Assembly (NCBI GenBank): GCA_024195265.1
Contig: JAJLRJ010000001.1
Coordinates: forward strand, 54,623,702-54,687,701
Length of the DNA: 64,000 bases
Direction: 5' to 3'
Source of the DNA: Dendrophyllia cribrosa
Lineage: Eukaryota > Cnidaria > Anthozoa > Scleractinia > Dendrophylliidae
Both the position numbers and the translations under genes were made by a program. This document shows positions 58,424-64,000 of the stretch, piece after piece (position 1 is the first letter of the stretch; the number at the start of each line of letters is the position of its first letter). The notes under the pieces were generated by a model that saw nothing but the letters and a program-made list of their open reading frames with translations, did no database searches and had not been told where the DNA came from.

Positions 58424-58642
58424 ATGGACGACTTTAGTGTTGAATATATAAAGGATCTTGTATTAACTCAAGGCAAAACACACTCCGAGGTTAGCTCATT
58501 ACTAAAAGAAGCATTTCCTGATAAGAGAGGCCTTAGTTCGAGGTCACTAAGAAGGTTTTGTAATAGATTGGAAGACATTGACAAAACTGTTTGTCAAATA
58601 ACGAGCTTGAACAGTGTTCGAAGGACATCGTTGCTTGGTTAA
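58424..58642 (+). CDS. Small ORF, transposon-type helix-turn-helix, in intron 8 of copy B
   Basis: 72 codons from ATG 58424 to TAA. The product reads MDDFSVEYIKDLVLTQGKTH, then EVSSLLKEAFPDKRGLSSRS and LRRFCNRLEDID. The motif 'GKTH-x-EVS-x-LLK...F...RGLS-x-RS-x-RRFC' is familiar from the N-terminal DNA-binding region of integrase-type transposon proteins in animals; this is recalled, not searched. The catalytic part is absent. It lies in sequence unique to unit B (about 57,843-58,775), so it arrived or survived only there. Confidence 0.4.
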   Translation: MDDFSVEYIKDLVLTQGKTHSEVSSLLKEAFPDKRGLSSRSLRRFCNRLEDIDKTVCQITSLNSVRRTSLLG

Positions 58643-59464
58643 GCTTACGTACGGTATATTTTGAATAACTCTAGTCTACTACGTCGTTAGCATCCTTTAT
58701 ATTTCCATTTTCTGCTTCCTCCATCTTTGTTTAAAACGTTTCTCTCTGTTATTTTTATAATTAATCTTTTAGTAAATGGTTGTGAAGTAACAGTTGTTGA
58801 ATTTTGTTCTTCAGGTTTATGACCGACAATTTCACTGCAAACATCTACACAAACGAGGGACTCAAATGGATTCAAGACACAGACATGCGCAGTGTGCTTA
58901 TCCGGGCATTTCCGGAGATCACCGGGCTGAATGAAGTTTTGAAAAATGTCGAGAATGCATTTTTCCCCTGGAACTGATTTCGATTCAATTTAGTTGTGAA
59001 AATATTCCTTGAGCTTGAATGTACTATTGATTGGTGGTTGGCAAATTTAATTCATTATACCGGGTTGAGTAGAGAAGCAAATAAAACGGATTGCCTATTA
59101 TAAATTGTGTTGATGTATCTTCTTGTATCTCCTTCTAATATTTAAAAATGCCGTAATTGATCGGTTTAGTCAAGAAAATCTCGAGAGAAAGAATGATTTA
59201 GAAAAACAGCTAAAGGAAGTCTAACATTATTGAATTCCGCCCAACCAGCTGTGATTTGACGTCATCATGTCAAGCCACAGAACCAAAAGACGAGTTTTTC
59301 TATTCGTAGCCAGAAGCAGAAACGAGAACAAGAAGTATTCGATTTCGTGACTTTCGGGACGTCAAGATTCTTGTTGCGTAAACTCTGAAAGAGTGAAAAA
59401 GGTGAAAAGGTGAAAGGTGAAAGATACCGAACTATTATTGTAGTGAAAAAGCTATTGATGTCTT

Positions 59465-60675
59465 TTGCAGACCATGATGGCCATAATCACCAAAGCAAGG
59501 AAAACGGCAAGATAACCCACATTCAGTGTGGAAGCTTCAAAGTTTATCCTTCCTTTTTCTAACAACTTTGGCACAACTGACAAATAAACTAGTTGTGTTG
59601 GTTTGTCAGGGCATTTTCTCATCCCATGCAACTGAACGACGTCATGCAGACATGCAACGTCGCCTTATCAAAACTAGATGGAGTATCCATGCTGAATTAA
59701 TATATACAATTGCAACAGAGCCAAAATACCAAACAAGAGAGACAGCGCCAGGTTAGAAGTTGACAAACGTGATTCTACCAACTTTAAATCCACATCGCCT
59801 CTCTTTGGCGTAGGAAATGAACAATGGATGGCCATGAATGGATGGTCTTCGTTCATGTCGTCAGATGTGGTACACTCTCATTTCCAACGGAATTTCCGGG
59901 GCCTGGAAATTCCGTCGAAAAACTAAATGTTGCGTTCTTTCTCGCAACGTTTGTAATAGAGTCAGAATTAGCGCAAGGTCGCGTACCGCTACTAGTAGAA
60001 AGATGCAAATAATAGGTTCATTTTTCGTTTGGGAGTTTTGAACCACTTTTCAAGAAATTTAGCTAAAACCGTTTCCTGTGTGGGTGAACAAAATAATTAT
60101 TTACATTTACGTTTAAACGGAAAAATTCCAATCTTTTTGGTGAATGGTAAACAACCTTTTAACTTAGTAAATTCAAGATTTTATCTTTGTTCTCCATTCT
60201 CCTGTCCAAAGAATTGTGGAACTATTTTTACCCTTTTAAAAGGTCTAGGCATCTCCTCGACCCTTTTGAGCCGCCATAATTTCTTTTGTCGTTTATCTCT
60301 CGATTGATATAACATCGCTATGGCAGGAGCCGCCAATGTCTGTTCATGTTTAAGATTTTTAATAGTTTGTCCTTCCTTTTTCGATCAACTATGGCACAAC
60401 TAACGAGACAAACTGGTTGTGTCAATCGGGAGAATTTTCCTATGCCAAGATGCAAACGATGACGTCATGCAGGCAACATGATCATTAGGCGGAGTACAGC
60501 AGAGCTATAATACCAAACAAGAAAGATAGCCACGCTAGAAAAGTGTCAAACGTGATTCTACCAACTTTAAATCCACATCGCCTCTCTTTGGCGTAGGAAA
60601 TGAACAGGGTGATGTTGTGACGATCTTTAAACGGATGGCCTTCATTCCAGTCGTCAGATGTAGTACAGTTAATTT
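59465..60675 (-). pseudogene. Terminal-exon copies of the membrane-protein family, unit B
   Basis: Three minus-strand blocks. 60,675-60,487 is open and reads GIYEEINCTTSDDWNEGHPF, then ERRCGFKVGRITFDTFLAWL and a hydrophobic end LFGIIALLYSA before a stop. 59,880-59,674 is a diverged copy of it with a frameshift. 59,640-59,465 is open and ends FEASTLNVGYLAVFLALVIM...CKRHQ. Each ends with a membrane helix and looks like an alternative last exon. The upstream multi-helix exons seen at 41053-38098 are missing here, so unit B holds only the 3' part of the gene. Confidence 0.45.
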
Positions 60676-61021
60676 CTTCGTAGATACCTTTAAAACAAAC
60701 GAGAAGAAGGACAAAATATTACAAGCGCAAAACGTTTAGCTTATGCACAGGCTCCCTTTAGGGGGGAGGGGAATTGGGTTAAAAGAAATCGGCGAGCGGA
60801 GCGAACCGAACGCAGTTTGGGGAGGGGACGGCTGAGATGACGGAGGAGCATGTGGACTTTCTTTTGATACCGCCGATGCTCAGATTTCCCTTTCGTAGAC
60901 GGTCGATGCCATTTTTAACGGTCGATGCTATCATTAACATTCATTTGTTGATGGTTTTATGCCTGGATTGGGTCGAAAGTAGACTATCATTGTTAGATAA
61001 AATTGGGCGGTAAAGCGATTA

Positions 61022-62560
61022 TTAGACCTAAGCTAGATTCGCGATTAGATTACATTAGGGATAGGGTCACCCGTTTTTTTATAATTAATTTTTCTTGGGT
61101 TTGACGGATCAACTCAGTTGTGTAGTGGTGAAAGAGGGGTGTTAGCATGCAAGAAGCTCCCTGTTCGATTCTACGGTTTTATTAGCAGTTTTTCTTTTTC
61201 TGATAGCAAAGTGTCGCTAAAATGAAAGCGGCCGTTTACGAAAGGGAAATTTGTACCGCCGATCCATGATACTAGAATCTGGTATCATGATCTGATTGGT
61301 CGAATCACTGGCTATTGACAGGTTTGCGGTAAACGATGACGCGTGTTGACATCTCAAATGCCAGCATGGGCTATAGGAAAAGTGCGTTTCGACTAAATAA
61401 AGTTTTATTGAACTTAAGTAGTCCTGTGTCTTTTCTGGTCGTTTCTCTCCATATATTTTGTAGAAAAAGCTTTCAAAACATTGCATTCAATTCAGAAATT
61501 GTGTAACCAAGCGGTTTTTTTTTTTCGAATCCAAGACGCGAGCACTAAGTGCTCGGTGTTAAATCATAAAAATTACTGGGTGGGAAAAGGTTCGGCCGTT
61601 GCTAAGAGATCTGGGCTGTTGGGCCGAAAAGACAATGGCAATTGTTTTTGAAATTCGTTTTCATCTGGCAAGAGCAAAAAGCCATGTCCAGTCCCCTGCT
61701 ATGACTGTCAGTAATAAAACTGCGACAAAGAAGCGACTCTCCCTACTGGCATGGTCGTGGCGAAAAAGTCACTGGAAGATGTTTCTTCCCTATTTTTAAA
61801 GGACAGAATTAGAAATCTGCCGGGCTTTTTCTGCATCTAGGCCTGCTCTCTCCTTTTCTTTGCCGCAACCACAGGCAAACCAAAGATTAGTGTGCTACTC
61901 GCCTGGGGGCTCGCAGCAATTATTCAATTTGTCTGTCGCATGGGATTTTCAGATCTCGATTTTGAGAGAGCTTTAAGTGATTCTGAGCAAAATCTTTCAC
62001 ATATACCGCGACTTAAAGATGAACAAAAGTTCTTCACTCTGTGGCATAATCTGGAATATTGCCGACTGCATTTAACAAAAGCCTAAAGTTTGTTTTGTTT
62101 GGCGGTTGAAAGCTCTGACCAGTTGGTGAGCGATGCACCGTATAGATATTTTTGTTTACAAGAAACCTTCAGTTTTAACGGCTGCAACTACGCCGGTCGA
62201 ATATCTTGTATCAGTTGCATCTTGTCAGTCTTGCCTCTAAGGCTCGTTCCTTCTTAGGCGAAAAAATAGTCCACGAACCGCACATCAATTGCCAAAGGCA
62301 AGAAAGACAAGAGACACTATGAATAATTCTCTCCCTGTCGAGTTGATTACCCAATCTTTTGAATTCTTCCACTAAAATCTCTCCCTGATAGCAATAAAAA
62401 GTCAACCGTACATGTAGATTATAGCAAAAAGCCGTAAAAGTATTTTATCATTTCCACTAATGGTTTACCAAGCTTAGATTATCTGTCAGCTCAAGCAACC
62501 GACCATCCTCTTGATATTCCGACATATGCTAATATTACTCGGTGTTAGTGGTATCTTGTG
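61022..62560. other. Region right of unit B, little recognised
   Basis: Short open frames only. One on the plus strand (61,892-62,086) reads DLDFERALSDSEQNLSHIPR then LKDEQKFF, faintly like the start of RecQ-type helicase fragments. The similarity is too weak for a call. Around 61,255-61,300 there is a small inverted repeat (TGGTATCATGATC). Confidence 0.3.
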
Positions 62561-62565
62561 TTTAT

Positions 62566-62909
62566 CTACTTCTTACCGGCGCATTGGATTGTGATTCTTG
62601 CAGCACATACACACGGGACCACAAACAGATAAAGACAACAGGCAAGTAAAGCGGCAGGATATCCCACGTTCAGCACGGAAGCTTCAAACTTCCCTGACTC
62701 GAAGACAATTTCAATTTCAACAAAGAACTTTAGGATAAATAAAATGACGCCTGCCCCGTGGGTGAATGAGTGTACCACGAACCACACACTGTAGGCTGAC
62801 ACGGTACTGGAAACTACTGTACACAGGTCTTCATAAATTCTTATAACGTCATCAAGTGTCTCGTTTCGAACCTCCCGGATGATCCTGCGGGCGTCTTGTG
62901 TGAAAGTAC
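62566..62909 (-). CDS. Last exon of a membrane-protein gene of the same family
   Basis: The minus-strand exon begins after acceptor TTGCTTACTACAG and reads TFTQDARRIIREVRNETLDD, two hydrophobic helices (about SAYSVWFVVHSF and GVILFILKFF), then FESGKFEASVLNVGYPAALL and a final helix LYLFVVPCVC before a stop at 62566. The motif FEAS-x-LNVGY is shared with the terminal exon at 59,465-59,640, so this is an intact paralogous terminal exon. The upstream exons lie to the right or beyond the window and were not found. Function unknown. Confidence 0.55.
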
Positions 62910-63222
62910 CTGTAGTAAGCAATCAAACAAGTTAGAATGGCAGTAAGCCTTTGTTAGTCAGTAAATTACTGACTGCTAAAGCGGAGAAGGGGTGGGAATT
63001 GACTGACGCATGTATTAAGTATTCTTTCAATCACCATTATGGTATTATAGTCGCCGCTTATAGTATTATAGTCGGTCAATTGATTGGAATTTACCAAGAA
63101 TCATTGTATGTATATAAAGAAATGTTTGTAAACTTCACCCTAGCCCCAACAACAAACTAAAAAATGCTGATTTCTATAAGGGGCGTGAACTTAACAAATA
63201 TTAAGGAGGCAGGAAGCAGCAT

Positions 63223-63370
63223 AGAGCGTTGGTGATTCGGGATCACCTAAAATAAGGCCCCAAATGCCCGAGTTAAGCCCTCACACGAGTCATTGTCATT
63301 CCTCGTGTGAGGGCTTAACTCGGGCATTTGGGGCCTTATTTTAGGTGATCCCGAATGCACCAACGCTCTA
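63223..63370. mobile_element. Near-perfect hairpin element (148 bp)
   Basis: TAGAGCGTTGGTGATTCGGG and its complement bound two arms of about 65 bp that match almost perfectly (CTAAAATAAGGCCCCAAATG / complement), with a short loop CATTGTCATT. Confidence 0.85.
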
Positions 63371-63394
63371 AGCTGCTCACTGGTTAATGCTGCT

Positions 63395-63540
63395 CCGGTA
63401 CGAGATCACCTCCACAGTTGCTTGTGAATGCTGATCCGGCACGAGATCACCAATTGAAGAAACCCCACCCCTGTGCATACCAACCCACATGGCAATGGCA
63501 CAGAGCCCCGGCACGAGATCACCAATTGAAGAAAATAAAA
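63395..63540. repeat. Short direct repeats upstream of the right-edge ORF
   Basis: CGGCACGAGATCACCAATTG, followed by AAGAAA, occurs at about 63,439 and 63,513, with a partial copy (CGGTACGAGATCACC) at about 63,397. CCCCTGT-ATA follows the second and third repeats. They may be part of a terminal or promoter region of the element carrying the next ORF. Confidence 0.6.
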
Positions 63541-63554
63541 CCCCTGTATATAAC

Positions 63555-64000
63555 ATGGCGGTTCAACGTCTTGACTTCAATCCAAGGAACCACGATTACT
63601 TCGGTAATTGGTTGCATGGTTATAAGATGAACGTCCCTGACGGCTACCAAATCAAGGACCTCAATTCATTTTTCATAACTAATCGGGCTGCTTTTCTCCA
63701 GAAAATTGCACGCGAAGTCACAGAGCTTGGTGAGGTGAAGGTCACTTTGTCATTCGATGTTCACTTTTCAATGGAAGGCGAGGACAATCGAAAAATTACT
63801 CACTTCTTTTGGAACGTCAATCCACTGATTGTTACAAATCTATATCAGCTTCGAGAGGAGGACATCCTGGAAGACATTGTGAATGGCTTTGAGGAAGAGA
63901 TTGCCAGATGGCAGCATTTAGGTTCTGGTTGGGTGATTGGGAACATCAAAACTGTTTACCTTGAGTTCGGGGCATACCATCCTCTACGAGGCGGCACATT
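63555..64000 (+). CDS. Polinton/Maverick-associated protein, N-terminal part, cut by window end
   Basis: ATG at 63555 opens a frame of 148 codons with no stop before the window ends. The sequence starts MAVQRLDFNPRNHDYFGNWL and ends SGWVIGNIKTVYLEFGAYHP then LRGGT. The pattern 'F-x(3)-I...GSGWVI...I...Y-x-PLRG-S/T' is one I associate with a protein of Polinton/Maverick-type DNA elements and related integrated viruses in animals, found near or fused to the protein-primed DNA polymerase. In those proteins the PLRG motif is followed by a conserved INVKN segment, which would lie just outside this window. TATATAA is 3 bases upstream of the start codon. Whether the element is intact cannot be seen here. 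Confidence 0.55.
   Translation, partial: MAVQRLDFNPRNHDYFGNWLHGYKMNVPDGYQIKDLNSFFITNRAAFLQKIAREVTELGEVKVTLSFDVHFSMEGEDNRKITHFFWNVNPLIVTNLYQLREEDILEDIVNGFEEEIARWQHLGSGWVIGNIKTVYLEFGAYHPLRGGT

Larger units (their letters stand above)
50752..58977 (+). pseudogene. Alpha-dioxygenase copy B with two premature stops
   Basis: Nine exons: 50752-50959, 52506-52751, 53101-53272, 53730-53946, 54371-54551, 54903-55035, 55700-56195, 57255-57544, 58815-58977. Every exon has exactly the length of its counterpart in copy A, and all splice sites are kept. Two codons are nonsense: TAA at 52667-52669 (codon 124, Lys in copy A) in the WSC-like exon, and TAG at 56022-56024 (codon 494, Ser in copy A), 21 codons after the proximal His. 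HDWFDH and YRMHPLLPD are retained. The second stop removes the C-terminal third, so no full enzyme can be made. Absence of indels suggests recent loss. AATAAA lies at 59080. It could be an allele rather than a second locus if the assembly is duplicated. Confidence 0.85.
45871..61022. repeat. Segmental duplication, unit B
   Basis: Second copy of the 14,120-38,030 block, collinear with it and shorter. Sequences only in B include a TIR element at 47,941, hairpins at 50,335 and 52,097, and a segment of about 0.9 kb in intron 8. It ends near TTAGATAAAATTGGGCGG at about 61,010. Exon identity is high; intron identity is lower but easily aligned by eye. Confidence 0.85.

Noticed and set aside
61892..62086. 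RecQ-helicase-like start (LDFERALSDSEQNL, LKDEQ)
   Set aside because: Only a few residues are suggestive, the helicase motifs are absent and the frame ends after 64 codons.

Overview
The window is eukaryotic: genes are split by GT...AG introns, and most of the DNA is intronic or transposon-derived. Penelope-type GIY-YIG fragments, CR1/L2-like LINE pieces, tRNA-derived SINE-like units, many short inverted-repeat elements and the gene content point to a cnidarian, most likely an anthozoan such as a stony coral. The organism is inferred, not proven.

Left part (1-14,120). A small minus-strand gene (3171-1180, two exons) encodes a 78-residue secreted peptide precursor with a signal peptide and a duplicated GRGRFPMGG motif. 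Further on lie simple repeats, a degenerate ORF of mobile-element type, a Penelope-like fragment between inverted arms (8453-9330), a damaged minus-strand gene for a secreted beta-trefoil-like protein (10838-10107), and a LINE remnant (12,300-12,881).

Central part (14,120-61,022). A segmental tandem duplication dominates. Unit A (about 14,120-38,030) and unit B (about 45,871-61,022) each carry a nine-exon gene for an alpha-dioxygenase (fatty-acid alpha-oxidising haem peroxidase). Copy A (20928-35954) is intact: 701 codons, all splice phases match, and the catalytic Tyr and both haem His motifs are present. Copy B (50752-58977) has the same nine exons at identical lengths but two in-frame stop codons. 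Both copies carry an extra phase 1-1, Cys-rich, WSC-like exon that plant alpha-dioxygenases known to me lack. Units A and B differ mainly by transposon insertions and by a 51-bp minisatellite, so each unit acts as the empty-site control for the other.

Tail-to-tail with each dioxygenase copy are minus-strand exons of an uncharacterised multi-pass membrane protein family. At unit A its main coding exon is split by a 2.25-kb DNA transposon with a 6-bp target duplication, and its last exons carry indels. Unit B holds only terminal-exon copies, and another terminal exon sits at 62,566-62,909. The spacer between units (38,030-45,871) is a patchwork of mobile elements: the gene-splitting transposon, a Mutator-like element with 9-bp target duplications, a Penelope fragment, and tandem repeats with a TTAA-targeted element inside.

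Right edge. A hairpin element and short direct repeats precede an open, window-truncated ORF (63555 onward) that resembles a protein associated with Polinton/Maverick-type elements.
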